A stretch of 64,000 nucleotides of DNA from Shinella pollutisoli (GTDB lineage Bacteria; Pseudomonadota; Alphaproteobacteria; Rhizobiales; Rhizobiaceae), in NCBI RefSeq assembly GCF_024609765.1, contig NZ_JANFDG010000004.1, positions 1 to 64,000 of the forward strand, read 5' to 3'. Every line of letters begins with the position of its first letter. Positions within the stretch are counted from its first letter, which is position 1. Below the pieces are notes generated by a model that was given only the letters and a program-made list of their open reading frames with translations, had not been told where the DNA came from and made no database searches. Positions 8,391 through 16,590 of this stretch are shown here, in pieces. The translations under genes were made by a program, and so were the position numbers.

Positions 8391-8431
8391 ACACTGTTTT
8401 TTTGGCATGATTTTTTTATATAAAAAACAGT
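8391..8431. promoter_or_regulatory. AT-rich operator/promoter island between divergent GntR and dehydrogenase genes
   Basis: An AT island in GC-rich DNA. An outer inverted repeat ACTGTTTTTT/AAAAAACAGT (8392-8401 and 8422-8431) encloses an inner perfect palindrome TTTTTTATATAAAAAA (8412-8427). It is placed where both divergent promoters should lie, and is a strong candidate operator for the GntR regulator at 7230-8129. Confidence 0.6.
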
Positions 8432-8499
8432 TTGCCTGCAAGGGTGATGTCTTTTATGCAAAAAGAACAAATCTGCTGCCTGACGGACGGGAGGAGTTC

Positions 8500-8577
8500 A
8501 TGCAAGCGGTCGCCCGGCGCAATGCGCGCCGCAGCCCCTTTTCGCGCAGCTGTCGCCCGGCGGGTGACGGCCGATGA
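8500..8577 (+). CDS. Possible 25-residue leader ORF coupled to the dehydrogenase
   Basis: An ATG at 8500 follows an excellent Shine-Dalgarno (GGGAGGAGTTC). It encodes an arginine-rich 25-residue peptide (MQAVARRNARRSPFSRS...) whose TGA overlaps the dehydrogenase ATG as ATGA. The dehydrogenase itself has no clear ribosome site, so this frame may deliver ribosomes to it. It could be chance, since the region is GC-rich and the peptide has no recognisable homology. Confidence 0.4.
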   Translation: MQAVARRNARRSPFSRSCRPAGDGR

Positions 8578-9683
8578 CGCGCGTCGTCCTGCAATTCGGC
8601 ACGAGCCGTTTCCTCCAGGCGCATGCGGACCTCTTCCTGCACGAGGCGCGCGAGGCCGGCCAGGACGTGCCGCCCGTCGTCATCGTCCAGACCTCCGGCT
8701 CCGCCGCCCGCGCGGGCCGCCTTGCCGCTTTCTCCGATCCGGCGGGCTTCCCGGTCGTCATTCGCGGGCTTGAGGACGGCCAGCCGGTCGAGCGCCGCAT
8801 CGCCGTGAAGAGCGTCGCGCGCGGCCTCTCGACCGCGGGCGACTGGGCGGAGGTCGTCCGGCTGTTTTGCGAGGAGGCCGATTTCGTCCTCTCCAACACC
8901 GGCGATGCCGGCTATGCCGCCACACCCGGCGAGGCGAAGGCGGGGCTCGGCATCGGGACGCCGCTTCCCTCCTTCCCCGGCAAGCTCGCCCAGCTCCTCC
9001 ACGCCCGCTTCCAGCGGGGCGGCCGGCCGCTGACGGTGCTGCCCTCAGAGCTCGTCAATCGCAACGGCCCGGTGCTGAAGGCGATCGTCCGCGGCCTTGC
9101 CGCCGAGGCCGGCACGGACGAAGCCTTCCTCGCCTGGCTCGACGGCAGCGTCGTCTTCGCCAACACGCTGGTCGACCGCATCGTCTCCGAGCCGATCGAG
9201 CCCGCCGGCGCCGTCGCCGAGCCCTATGCGCTCTGGGCGATCGAGCGCGCGCCGGGGCTGACGCTGCCCTGCGAGCACCCGGCCATCGTGCTGACCGACG
9301 ACCTCGAACCCTACGAGCGGCTGAAGCTGCACATCCTCAACCTCGGCCACACCGTGCTCGCCGACATCTGGCAGGCGGACGGCCGCCCGGAAGACGAGAC
9401 CGTGCGAGAGATCCTCGCCGACCCGGCGATCCGCGCCCGGCTCGACGCGGTCTATCGCGACGAGGTCGTGCCGGGCTTTGCCGCCCGCGGCATGGAGAAA
9501 GAGGCGCGGGACTATGTCGGGACGACGCTCGGCCGCTTCCTCAACCCCTATCTCGACCACCGCATCGCCGACATCGCCGGCAACCATGCGCTGAAGGTCG
9601 AACGGCGCCTCGCCGCCTTCCTCGACTGGGCGGGAACCCCCGCGCCGGTGCTCTCCTCCATCGTCAACCGGGTGGCCGCATGA
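8574..9683 (+). CDS. Mannitol dehydrogenase family oxidoreductase (tagaturonate reductase-like, short form)
   Basis: NAD-dependent polyol or hexuronate oxidoreductase of the long-chain mannitol dehydrogenase superfamily. It resembles UxaB at LQFGTSRFLQAHAD, DFVLSNTGDAGY, PSELVNRNGPVLKAIV and FANTLVDRIVSEP. The catalytic Lys-Asn-His set is in RLKLHILNLGHTVLAD. At 369 residues it is about 100 shorter than E. coli UxaB. The reaction could be tagaturonate to altronate or a related sugar acid; no altronate dehydratase is in the window. It is the first main gene of an operon with an ABC importer, whose permease ATG overlaps its stop. Confidence 0.75.
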   Translation: MTRVVLQFGTSRFLQAHADLFLHEAREAGQDVPPVVIVQTSGSAARAGRLAAFSDPAGFPVVIRGLEDGQPVERRIAVKSVARGLSTAGDWAEVVRLFCEEADFVLSNTGDAGYAATPGEAKAGLGIGTPLPSFPGKLAQLLHARFQRGGRPLTVLPSELVNRNGPVLKAIVRGLAAEAGTDEAFLAWLDGSVVFANTLVDRIVSEPIEPAGAVAEPYALWAIERAPGLTLPCEHPAIVLTDDLEPYERLKLHILNLGHTVLADIWQADGRPEDETVREILADPAIRARLDAVYRDEVVPGFAARGMEKEARDYVGTTLGRFLNPYLDHRIADIAGNHALKVERRLAAFLDWAGTPAPVLSSIVNRVAA

Positions 9684-10363
9684 GCTATCAATTCGATTTC
9701 TCCGCCCTCCTGCCCTACTGGCCGGTGTTCCTTCAGGGCGTGTGGCTGACGCTGAAGCTCTCGGCGCTTGCCACCGTCTTCGGCTTCGTCGTCGGCACGC
9801 TCTGTGCGATTGCCCGCGCCGATGGGCCGCCCTGGCTGAAGACGGTCGTCGCGATCTATGTCGAGACGATCCGCAACACGCCTCTCCTGGTGCAAATATT
9901 CCTCGTCTATTTCGGCTTCGCCTCGCTCGGGCTGAAGGTGACGGCGAACACGGCGGCGGTGGCGGCCCTCGTCGTCAATGTCGGCGCCTATACCTGCGAG
10001 ATCGTCCGCGCCGGCCTCGAATCGATCCACAAGTCGCAGCTCGAAGCCGCCGAATGTCTCGGGCTGACGCGCACGCAGACCTACTGGCACGTGATCGTCC
10101 GGCCGGCTATCGAGCGCGTCTATCCGGCGCTGACCAGCCAGTACGTGCTCTTGATGCTCGCCTCGTCGATCACCTCGCAGATCTCGGCGGAGGAACTGAC
10201 GGCGGTCGCCAACCGCATCCAGTCCGACACGTTCCGCTCCTTCGAGACCTATATCGTCACCGGCGCGCTCTACATCGTGCTCTCCTTCGTCGTGCGCGCG
10301 GCCTTCACGCTGTTCGGCCTCGTCATCTTCCCCCGCCGCCGCAAGCTCGGCACGGCCATCTGA
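9680..10363 (+). CDS. Polar amino-acid-type ABC transporter permease 1
   Basis: Inner-membrane permease of the HisM/GlnP family, 227 residues, with the start ATG overlapping the dehydrogenase stop. Typical marks are the N-terminal helix FLQGVWLTLKLSALATVFGF, then ETIRNTPLLVQIFLVYFG and the EAA-loop region EAAECLGLTRTQTYWHVIV. It pairs with the next gene to form a heterodimeric channel. The family mostly moves polar amino acids and opines. The association with sugar-acid dehydrogenases suggests a sugar-acid or sugar-amino-acid conjugate as substrate, but this is inference. Confidence 0.88.
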   Translation: MSYQFDFSALLPYWPVFLQGVWLTLKLSALATVFGFVVGTLCAIARADGPPWLKTVVAIYVETIRNTPLLVQIFLVYFGFASLGLKVTANTAAVAALVVNVGAYTCEIVRAGLESIHKSQLEAAECLGLTRTQTYWHVIVRPAIERVYPALTSQYVLLMLASSITSQISAEELTAVANRIQSDTFRSFETYIVTGALYIVLSFVVRAAFTLFGLVIFPRRRKLGTAI

Positions 10364-10375
10364 GGAGGAGAGGAC

Positions 10376-11026
10376 ATGTCGCTCACCCCGGTCCATCTCC
10401 AGTTCATCGCCATCGGCGGGCTCTGGACCATCGGCCTCTCGGCCATCGCCTTCATCGGCGGCTCGATCATCGGCTTCGCGCTGGCGCTCGCCCGCATCTC
10501 GCCGAGCCCGCTCGTGCGGCGGCTGGCCGCCGGCTATATCCAGATCGTCCAGGGCACGCCGCTGCTCGTCACGCTGTTCCTGTTCTATTTCGGCCTCGCC
10601 GTCATCGGCCTCGACAGGCTGCCGGCGATCGTCGCGGCGGGCTTCGGCCTCGTCGTCTATTCCTCCGCCTTCCTGGCGGAGATCTGGCGCGGCTGCCTCG
10701 AATCCGTGCCGAAGACGCAGTGGGAGGCGGCCGAGTGCCTGGCGCTCACCCGCTGGCAGCGCATGACGCGGGTGATCCTGCCGCAGGCGATGCGCATCGC
10801 CACGGCGCCGACCGTCGGCTTCCTCGTGCAGATCGTCAAGAACACCTCGCTTGCCTCGGTCGTCGGCTTCGTCGAGCTCGCCCAGGCCGGCAAGCTCGTC
10901 AACAACACGATCTTCGAGCCCTTCACCGTCTTCATCGTCGTCGCCGCCTTCTACTTCGTCATCTGCTACCCCCTCTCGGCCTGGAGCCGCAGCCTGGAAA
11001 GGAAACTCAATGTCGGCCGTCGTTAG
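10376..11026 (+). CDS. Polar amino-acid-type ABC transporter permease 2
   Basis: Second HisM/HisQ-type permease, 216 residues, with GAGGAGAGGAC directly before its ATG. It has the hallmark IQIVQGTPLLVTLFLFYFG and the coupling loop EAAECLALTRWQRMTRVILP, followed by QIVKNTSLASVVGFVELAQAG. The next gene starts within its last 17 bases, so permease and ATPase are translationally coupled. Confidence 0.9.
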   Translation: MSLTPVHLQFIAIGGLWTIGLSAIAFIGGSIIGFALALARISPSPLVRRLAAGYIQIVQGTPLLVTLFLFYFGLAVIGLDRLPAIVAAGFGLVVYSSAFLAEIWRGCLESVPKTQWEAAECLALTRWQRMTRVILPQAMRIATAPTVGFLVQIVKNTSLASVVGFVELAQAGKLVNNTIFEPFTVFIVVAAFYFVICYPLSAWSRSLERKLNVGRR

Positions 11027-11738
11027 CCTCAGCAATGTCCACAAGAGCTTCGGGGCCGTGCAGGTCCTGAGGGGCGTCAGCTTCGAGGTGGGTCCGGGCG
11101 AGGTCGTCGCGGTGATCGGCGCGTCGGGTTCGGGCAAGTCGACGGCGCTGCGCTGCATCAACGCGCTGGAGACGGTCGACAGCGGCGAGATCACCGTCTG
11201 CGGCCACAAGGTGCACGACCCGGCGCTCGACCGCCGCGCGCTGCGCCGCGACGTCGGCATCGTCTTCCAGAGCTACAACCTCTTCCCGCACCTGACGGTG
11301 GCGCAGAACATCATGCTGGCGCCGACCTGCGTGAAGGACATGGGCAAGGCCGAGGCGCGCAAGCTCGCGGAAAGCGTTCTCGCCCGCGTCGGGCTTTCGG
11401 AGAAGGCGGACAACTATCCCGAGCAGCTTTCCGGCGGCCAGCAGCAGCGCGTCGCCATCGCCCGCTCGCTCGCCATGCAGCCGAAGCTTATGCTGTTCGA
11501 CGAGGTGACCTCCGCGCTCGACCCGCAGCTCACCGGCGAGGTGCTGCGCGTGATGGAGGACCTCGCCCGCGGCGGCATGAGCATGATCCTCGTCACCCAC
11601 GAGATGGCCTTTGCCCGCAAGGTGGCGAGCAAGGTCATCTTCATGCACCAGGGCAAGGTCTGGGAGACCGGCCCCGGCGCGATGCTCGACGATCCGCAGA
11701 CGCAGGAGCTCCGCGAGTTCCTGCACAACGGCCTCTGA
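11010..11738 (+). CDS. Polar amino-acid-type ABC transporter ATP-binding protein
   Basis: A GlnQ/HisP-type ATPase of 242 residues. Walker A is GASGSGKSTALRC, the Q-loop is FQSYNLFPHLTV, the signature is [17 protein letters not shown], Walker B is LMLFDEVTSALDPQL and the H-loop is LVTHEMAFA. The start at 11010 lies inside the end of permease 2. It is a possible donor of ATPase function for the amino-acid-type importer at 27-30 kb, which has no ATPase gene of its own. Confidence 0.92.
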   Translation: MSAVVSLSNVHKSFGAVQVLRGVSFEVGPGEVVAVIGASGSGKSTALRCINALETVDSGEITVCGHKVHDPALDRRALRRDVGIVFQSYNLFPHLTVAQNIMLAPTCVKDMGKAEARKLAESVLARVGLSEKADNYPEQLSGGQQQRVAIARSLAMQPKLMLFDEVTSALDPQLTGEVLRVMEDLARGGMSMILVTHEMAFARKVASKVIFMHQGKVWETGPGAMLDDPQTQELREFLHNGL

Positions 11739-11778
11739 GGCCATCCCTTCCCAACCATCTCTCAGGAGGAGACAGACC

Positions 11779-12570
11779 ATGAAACGCAGAACCCTGATGA
11801 CCGGCGCCGTGGCGCTCACGCTCGCCGCCGCCGTTCCGGCGCTGGCGCTCGCCGACACGCTCGACGACATCAAGGCCCGCGGCACGCTGCGCGCGGCCAT
11901 CGACCTCGGCTCGCCACCCTTCGGCATGCAGGACGCCAACATGCAGCCGACCGGCTCGGAAGTGGAGAGCGCGAAGCTGCTTGCCGACCATCTCGGCGTC
12001 AAGCTGGAGATCGTCGAGGTGACGAGCCCGAACCGCATCCCCTTCCTGCTCACCGGCAAGGCCGACGTCGTCATCGCCTCGCTGTCGATCAGCGAGGAGC
12101 GCAAGCAGGTGATCGACTTCGCCGATCCGCACGGCGTCATCCAGGTCATCGCCGCCGCGCCGAAGGGCATCGAGATCAAGAGCCTCGAGGACCTGAAGGG
12201 CAAGGAGCTCGCCACGACCCGCGGCACGACCAACGACAAGGAAGCCACGACGCAGGCGACCGAATCCACCATCGTGCGCTACGACGACGACGCCACGCTC
12301 GTCACCGCGCTGGTCTCCGGCCAGAACGACATCATGGTCTCCGCCCCGCAGATCATGAACGCCGTCAACGAGCGCCGCACCGCCGATCCGCTGGAGGCCA
12401 AGATCGTGCTGAAGGTCAATCCCTACGCCGTCGGCCTGCGCAAGGGCGAGGACGCGCTGAAGGCGGCGGTCAACCAGTGGGTCGCCGACGATCTCGCCAA
12501 CGGCAAGCTGAACGAGATCTACAAGCGCTACAACAACGTCGACCTGCCGGCGGAAATGCCGAAGCCGTAA
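11779..12570 (+). CDS. Polar amino-acid-type ABC transporter substrate-binding protein
   Basis: Periplasmic family 3 solute-binding protein, 263 residues, with a signal peptide (MKRRTLMTGAVALTLAAAV...ALA). The ATG at 11779 follows CAGGAGGAGAC. Ligand-site-like motifs are RGTLRAAIDLGSPPFGMQD and DFADPHGVIQVIAAAP, and it ends with NEIYKRYNN as usual in the family. It completes the importer begun at 9680. The ligand cannot be read from sequence. Confidence 0.88.
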   Translation: MKRRTLMTGAVALTLAAAVPALALADTLDDIKARGTLRAAIDLGSPPFGMQDANMQPTGSEVESAKLLADHLGVKLEIVEVTSPNRIPFLLTGKADVVIASLSISEERKQVIDFADPHGVIQVIAAAPKGIEIKSLEDLKGKELATTRGTTNDKEATTQATESTIVRYDDDATLVTALVSGQNDIMVSAPQIMNAVNERRTADPLEAKIVLKVNPYAVGLRKGEDALKAAVNQWVADDLANGKLNEIYKRYNNVDLPAEMPKP

Positions 12571-12628
12571 GCGGCTTCACCCTCCCCCGGCAGGGCCGTG
12601 CATAGGGAATGACGAGGGTGCCTCCTGC

Positions 12629-12750
12629 CCCCTTCTCCCCGGCGGGGAGAAGGTCGCGGCAGCGGATGAGGGGGTGCCGCAGGCAGGATGCGGCGCGCTT
12701 GCCCCCTCATCCGGCCCTTCGGGCCACCTTCTCCCCGGCGGGAGAAGGGA
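12629..12750. repeat. GC-rich palindromic repeat, family A
   Basis: Copy in the other orientation order: CTTCTCCCCGGCGGGGAGAA, then GGTCGCGGCAGCGGATGAG, then CCCTCATCCGGCCCTTCGGG and CCACCTTCTCCCCGGCGGG. It fills most of the gap between the binding protein and the alcohol dehydrogenase. Confidence 0.85.
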
Positions 12751-12825
12751 AAGCGGCCCCTGCAAAGATCGAGACCGGCCGGTCGCGGCCGGCTCCCATT
12801 CCAACCCCATCAGGAAACCTCCCCC

Positions 12826-13836
12826 ATGAAAGCGCTTCTCTGCGAGGAACCCGGCCGTCTCGCTCTCGTCTCCCGTCCCGCGCCGGCGCGCGGCGAGGGC
12901 GAGGTGCTGGTGCGCATCCGCCATGTCGGCATCTGCGGCACCGACTTCCATATCTTCGCGGGCAAGCATCCCTTCCTCGATTATCCGCGCGTCATGGGCC
13001 ACGAGCTCTCCGGCACGGTCGAGGAGGCACCGGCCGGTAGCCGCCTCACGGCGGGCGAACCGGTCTACATCGTGCCCTATCTCTCCTGCGGCGCCTGCCA
13101 TGCCTGCCGCAAGGGCCTCACCAATGCCTGCCAGTCGATCCGCGTGCTCGGCGTCCATTGCGACGGCGGCATGGCCGAATATCTCTCGGTGCCCGAATCC
13201 AACGTCGTGCCGACGGGCGGCATCGCGCTGGAGGACGCCGCGCAGATCGAGTTCCTGGCGATCGGCGCGCACGGCGTCAAGCGCGGCGCCATCTCCGCCG
13301 CCGACCGGGTGCTCGTCACCGGCGCCGGGCCGATCGGCATGTCGGCCATCATCTTCGCCAAGGCGCGCGGCGCGCATGTGACGGTAATGGACACCCGCGC
13401 CGACCGCCTCGCCTTCGCGACCGGCCGGCTCGGCGCGGATGCCTCTCTCGTCGCCGATGCCGGAGCGGAGGCGGAGATCGCCCGCATGACCGGCGGCGAC
13501 GGCTTCGACGTCGTCATCGACGCGACCGGCAGTGCCGGGCCGATCGAGCGCGGCTTCGCCTTCCTCGCCCACGGCGCGCGCTACGTGCTGCTCTCCGTCG
13601 TGCGCCAGGACATCACCTTCTCCGACCCGGAATTCCACAAGCGCGAGGCGACGCTGATCGCCAGCCGCAACGCCCAGCCCGACGATTTCGCCGAGGTGGT
13701 GCGCCAGATGACGGCGGGCAACGTGCCGACCCGGGCGCTGAACACCCATCGCGGGCGGCTCGACGACGCGGTCCGGCTCTTCTCCGACTGGTCGCGGCCC
13801 GAGGCCGGCGTGATCAAGGCGATCCTGGACGTGTGA
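12826..13836 (+). CDS. Zinc-dependent alcohol/polyol dehydrogenase
   Basis: Medium-chain dehydrogenase, 336 residues. Catalytic zinc ligands are Cys in VGICGTDFHIF and His-Glu in VMGHELSGT. The structural zinc cysteines are in CGACHACRKGLTNAC, and the NAD Rossmann motif is VTGAGPIGMSAI. This subfamily contains L-gulonate, L-idonate, L-galactonate and similar sugar-acid 5-dehydrogenases, which would suit the hexuronate setting. The exact substrate is not decided by sequence. It is separated from the ABC genes by a repeat but points the same way, and may share their transcript. Confidence 0.8.
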   Translation: MKALLCEEPGRLALVSRPAPARGEGEVLVRIRHVGICGTDFHIFAGKHPFLDYPRVMGHELSGTVEEAPAGSRLTAGEPVYIVPYLSCGACHACRKGLTNACQSIRVLGVHCDGGMAEYLSVPESNVVPTGGIALEDAAQIEFLAIGAHGVKRGAISAADRVLVTGAGPIGMSAIIFAKARGAHVTVMDTRADRLAFATGRLGADASLVADAGAEAEIARMTGGDGFDVVIDATGSAGPIERGFAFLAHGARYVLLSVVRQDITFSDPEFHKREATLIASRNAQPDDFAEVVRQMTAGNVPTRALNTHRGRLDDAVRLFSDWSRPEAGVIKAILDV

Positions 13837-13845
13837 GGCCGCTTT

Positions 13846-13982
13846 CCCCTTCTCCCCGGCGGGGAGAAGGTGGCCCGGAGGGCCGGATGACGGGGCGAAG
13901 CCGGGAAGAGCCTGTGTGCCTGCGCCTTCGGCGCCCCCTCATCGCGCTGCCGCGACCTTCTCCCTGCCGGGGAGAAGGAGGC
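13846..13982. repeat. GC-rich palindromic repeat, family A
   Basis: Copy directly after the dehydrogenase stop, containing CTTCTCCCCGGCGGGGAGAA, a GGCCCGGAGGGCC variant core and CCTTCTCCCTGCCGGGGAG. It lies between convergent genes and may act as a bidirectional transcript end. Confidence 0.85.
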
Positions 13983-13993
13983 TTTGAGCGATC

Positions 13994-14335
13994 TCACCTC
14001 TCCTCTGCGATGGCCTTGCTTCCGTCCGCGCAACGCGGCTCGCAGAAGGAGGCGTAGAGGACGGCGAGCACGTTGCGGGCGGCCGCGCTCTCGATGTGGT
14101 ACCAGATCGTCTGCCCGTCGCGCCGGCCGGCGATCAGCCGGTCCCTGCGCAGGAGGGCGAGATGCTGCGAGACGGTGGAATCGCGGATGCCGAGGAATTC
14201 GGCGAGCTGGCCCACCGACTTCTCGCCGTCGACGAGCTGGCAGAGGATCAGCAGGCGGTGCCGGTTGGCGAGCGCCTTGAGAAGCTCGCTCGCCTCGTCG
14301 GCGGCGGCCTGCATGGTTTCGGCGTTGATCTTCAT
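13994..14335 (-). CDS. ArsR-family transcriptional regulator
   Basis: A 113-residue winged-helix repressor started at MKINAETMQ. The HTH is LAEFLGIRDSTVSQHLALLR, followed by the wing RRDGQTIWYHIES. It resembles NolR/BigR/SmtB-type ArsR proteins. A single CEPRC pair near the C-terminus is the only cysteine group, so thiol or metal sensing is possible but unproven. It stands alone, convergent with the alcohol dehydrogenase, and no target gene is adjacent. Confidence 0.85.
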   Translation of the reverse strand: MKINAETMQAAADEASELLKALANRHRLLILCQLVDGEKSVGQLAEFLGIRDSTVSQHLALLRRDRLIAGRRDGQTIWYHIESAAARNVLAVLYASFCEPRCADGSKAIAEER

Positions 14336-14422
14336 CCTTACAAATCTACGATGTCGCGAATATATGTCAACCGTCCGGCCAACGCGAAGAGCGTCACTCA
14401 TGAATGAAGAGCGTGCCTTCCG

Positions 14423-14540
14423 CTCCTTCTCCCGGCGGGGAGAAGGTCGCGGCAGCGGGATGAGGGGACGCCCGCCAAGCGAAGGTTCACCCCCTCATCC
14501 GGCCCTTCGGGCCACCTTCTCCCCGGCGGTGAGAAGGGGA
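14423..14540. repeat. GC-rich palindromic repeat, family A
   Basis: Copy in the gap between the ArsR gene (divergent side) and the 3' end of uxuA, with CTTCTCCCGGCGGGGAGAAG and CCACCTTCTCCCCGGCGG. Confidence 0.85.
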
Positions 14541-14546
14541 TACAGA

Positions 14547-15734
14547 TCACGTCGGCGGCGCGTCGAGGGCGTGCAGGATGCCGCGCAGCTCGGCGAGGCC
14601 GCGCAGCCGGCCGATGGCGGGATAGCCGGGCGTGACGGTTTTCCGGAGGTCGTCCAGCATGCGGTGGCCGTGATCGGAGCGGAAGACGATGGTCTCGTCC
14701 GCCTCCCGCCTGCGGTCCTCCGCGACGAGTTCCCTCAGCACCGCGACCATCGGCACGTCGCCCTCCAGATGCGCGCTCTCGTGGAAGCTGCGGCCGTCGC
14801 CCTCGCGGGTGGTGGCGCGCAGATGCGTGAAATGGATGCGCGGGGCGAAGCGGCGGGCGATCGCCGGCAGGTCGTTGTCGGCGCGAACGCCGAGGCTGCC
14901 GGTGCACAGGCACATGCCGTTCGCCGGCGACGGCACGGCGGCAAACAGCGCCGCGTAGTCCTCGGCCGTCGAGGCGATGCGCGGCAGGCCGAAGAGCGGG
15001 CGCGGCGGATCGTCGGGATGGAGCGTCAGCTTCACGCCGCGCGCCTCGGCGGCGGGCGTCACGGCCTTAAGGAACGCGATCAGGTGCCGGCGGAGTTTTT
15101 CCGCATCGACGTCGCGATAGGCGGCGAGCCGGTCGCGGAAGCCGGGAATGGTGAGCGGGTCGGTTGTCGAGCCCGGCAGCGCCGAGGTGATGATGCGGGT
15201 GATCTCGGCGATCTCCGCCTTGCTCATCGCCTCGAACACCGTTTTCGCCCGTGCCCGGTCCTCGGGCGAATAGTCGGCCGCTGCGCCCGGGCGCTCCAGC
15301 ACGAAGAGGTCGAAGGCGGCGAAGCGCTCGTGGTCGAAGCGCATGGCGGTCGCCCCGGTCGGGGTGACGAAGTCGAGCTCCGTGCGCGTCCAGTCGACCA
15401 CCGGCATGAAATTGTAGCAGACGATGCGGATGCCGCAGGCGGCGACGGCCTCCAAGCTGGCGATCCACGCCTCGATCTCGGCCTTCGCCTCGCCGCCCCG
15501 GCGCTTGACGGCGTCGGGGATCGGGATGCTCTCCACCACCGACCAGGCGAGCGGCGTGCGGCCGGCGGGCGTCGTCTCGATCAGCGTCTTGCGCTCGCGC
15601 ACGGCGGCCTCGGTCCAGGCCTCGCCGATCGGCACCTCGTGCAGGGCGGAGACGACATTGGTCGCGCCCGCCTGCCTGATATCGTCGAGCGAGACCGGCG
15701 AATCCGGGCCGAACCACCTCCAAGCCTGCCGCAT
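14547..15734 (-). CDS. uxuA: D-mannonate dehydratase UxuA
   Basis: Dehydrates D-mannonate to 2-keto-3-deoxygluconate, the last uxu-specific step of glucuronate breakdown. At 395 residues it matches the E. coli enzyme nearly end to end: MRQAWRWFGPDSPVSLDDIR, CGIRIVCYNFMPVVDWTRTE, LHPDDPPRPLFGLPRI, MCLCTGSLGVRADND, RIHFTHLR and FRSDHGHRMLDDL. These include the metal-binding His, Cys, His and Asp. It lies downstream of the GntR repressor on the same strand, divergent from uxaC; a good GGGGAGGATGAG site precedes the ATG. Confidence 0.95.
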   Translation of the reverse strand: MRQAWRWFGPDSPVSLDDIRQAGATNVVSALHEVPIGEAWTEAAVRERKTLIETTPAGRTPLAWSVVESIPIPDAVKRRGGEAKAEIEAWIASLEAVAACGIRIVCYNFMPVVDWTRTELDFVTPTGATAMRFDHERFAAFDLFVLERPGAAADYSPEDRARAKTVFEAMSKAEIAEITRIITSALPGSTTDPLTIPGFRDRLAAYRDVDAEKLRRHLIAFLKAVTPAAEARGVKLTLHPDDPPRPLFGLPRIASTAEDYAALFAAVPSPANGMCLCTGSLGVRADNDLPAIARRFAPRIHFTHLRATTREGDGRSFHESAHLEGDVPMVAVLRELVAEDRRREADETIVFRSDHGHRMLDDLRKTVTPGYPAIGRLRGLAELRGILHALDAPPT

Positions 15735-15776
15735 CGTTTCTCATCCTCCCCTTGTCTTTGATGGAGCCGGAACGGC

Positions 15777-16499
15777 TCAGCGGAAAAAGCCCGGATGCAG
15801 GAGCCGCAGCTCGTCGATGTCCGGGATGACGGCGCTCAGATGGTGCATCATCGCCGCATGCGCCGCGTCCCGGTCGTGGACGGCGATGGCGTCGCGGATC
15901 GTCACGTGCTCCTCGATCACGCTGTCCATGCGCCCGAGCGCCGGCAGCGTCAGCCGGCGGGCGCGGTCGATCTGCAGCTTCACCGTCTTGAGCAGCGCCC
16001 AGATGCCCGGATAGCCGGCGATCGCCGAGATCGCCTCGTGGAAGGCCTCGTCCTGCTCGTGGAACGCGGAGGTCTCGCCGAGCCCGGCATGCACGCGCTG
16101 GCGGGCGATGATGGCGTCGAGCCGGGCGATGTCCTTCGGCTCCGCGACGGCGGTCGCCTTCTCCACCGTCGTGCCCTCCAGCGACTTGCGGATGACGACC
16201 GCCTCCGGGATGGCCGAGACGGGGATGCGCGCGACGAAGGTGCCCGACTGCGGGAAGATCTCCACCAGCCCCGCCTCGGCCAGGCGCAGCAGCGCCTCGC
16301 GCACCGGCGTGCGGCTGACGCCGAACTCCTCCGCGATGCGCTTTTCCTGCAGCGCCGCGCCCGGCTTCATCTCCAGCGACAGGATCGCCGCATGCAGCCG
16401 GCCGTAGATGGCCGAGGCCGTCGTCACCCGGCGGATCGGCGTGCCGCCCGGCTCGGTGAAGAGCGGCAGGACGGTACCCTGGGAGGTCGGTTGCGGCAT
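15777..16499 (-). CDS. GntR-family (FCD) regulator of hexuronate genes
   Basis: A 240-residue repressor. The N-terminal winged helix has IAEEFGVSRTPVREALLRLA and the wing FPQSGTFVARI. The C-terminal FCD domain has histidine and aspartate ligands in FHEQDEAFHEAISAIAG and MDSVIEEHVTI. It lies between uxuA and the divergent uxaC, as UxuR/ExuR-type regulators often do, so a hexuronate intermediate is the likely inducer. An operator-like palindrome sits at 16527-16545 in the divergent promoter region. Confidence 0.88.
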   Translation of the reverse strand: MPQPTSQGTVLPLFTEPGGTPIRRVTTASAIYGRLHAAILSLEMKPGAALQEKRIAEEFGVSRTPVREALLRLAEAGLVEIFPQSGTFVARIPVSAIPEAVVIRKSLEGTTVEKATAVAEPKDIARLDAIIARQRVHAGLGETSAFHEQDEAFHEAISAIAGYPGIWALLKTVKLQIDRARRLTLPALGRMDSVIEEHVTIRDAIAVHDRDAAHAAMMHHLSAVIPDIDELRLLHPGFFR

Positions 16500-16515
16500 G
16501 GAGAAAATCCGTCGG

Positions 16516-16545
16516 TTGACTTGATGTTGGATACTAGTATATCAA
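16516..16545. promoter_or_regulatory. Promoter and operator of the divergent uxuA-gntR / uxaC region
   Basis: The sequence TTGGATACTAGTATATCAA (16527-16545) is a near-palindrome centred on the perfect ATACTAGTAT (16531-16540). It overlaps a candidate plus-strand promoter, TTGACT at 16516-16521 with TATATC 16 bases on at 16538. This places the GntR protein where it would block uxaC transcription, and likely its own. Confidence 0.65.
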
Positions 16546-16590
16546 TTATCGTCAGTTGCCAAGACTGGGACCGAGGAGGAGACGGCGGAA

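Noticed and set aside
9548-11260. A 570-codon minus-strand frame across the ABC permeases
   Set aside because: It is antisense to three genes with clear ABC motifs, and is rich in Asp/Glu/Arg through complementarity, without a start site or domain.
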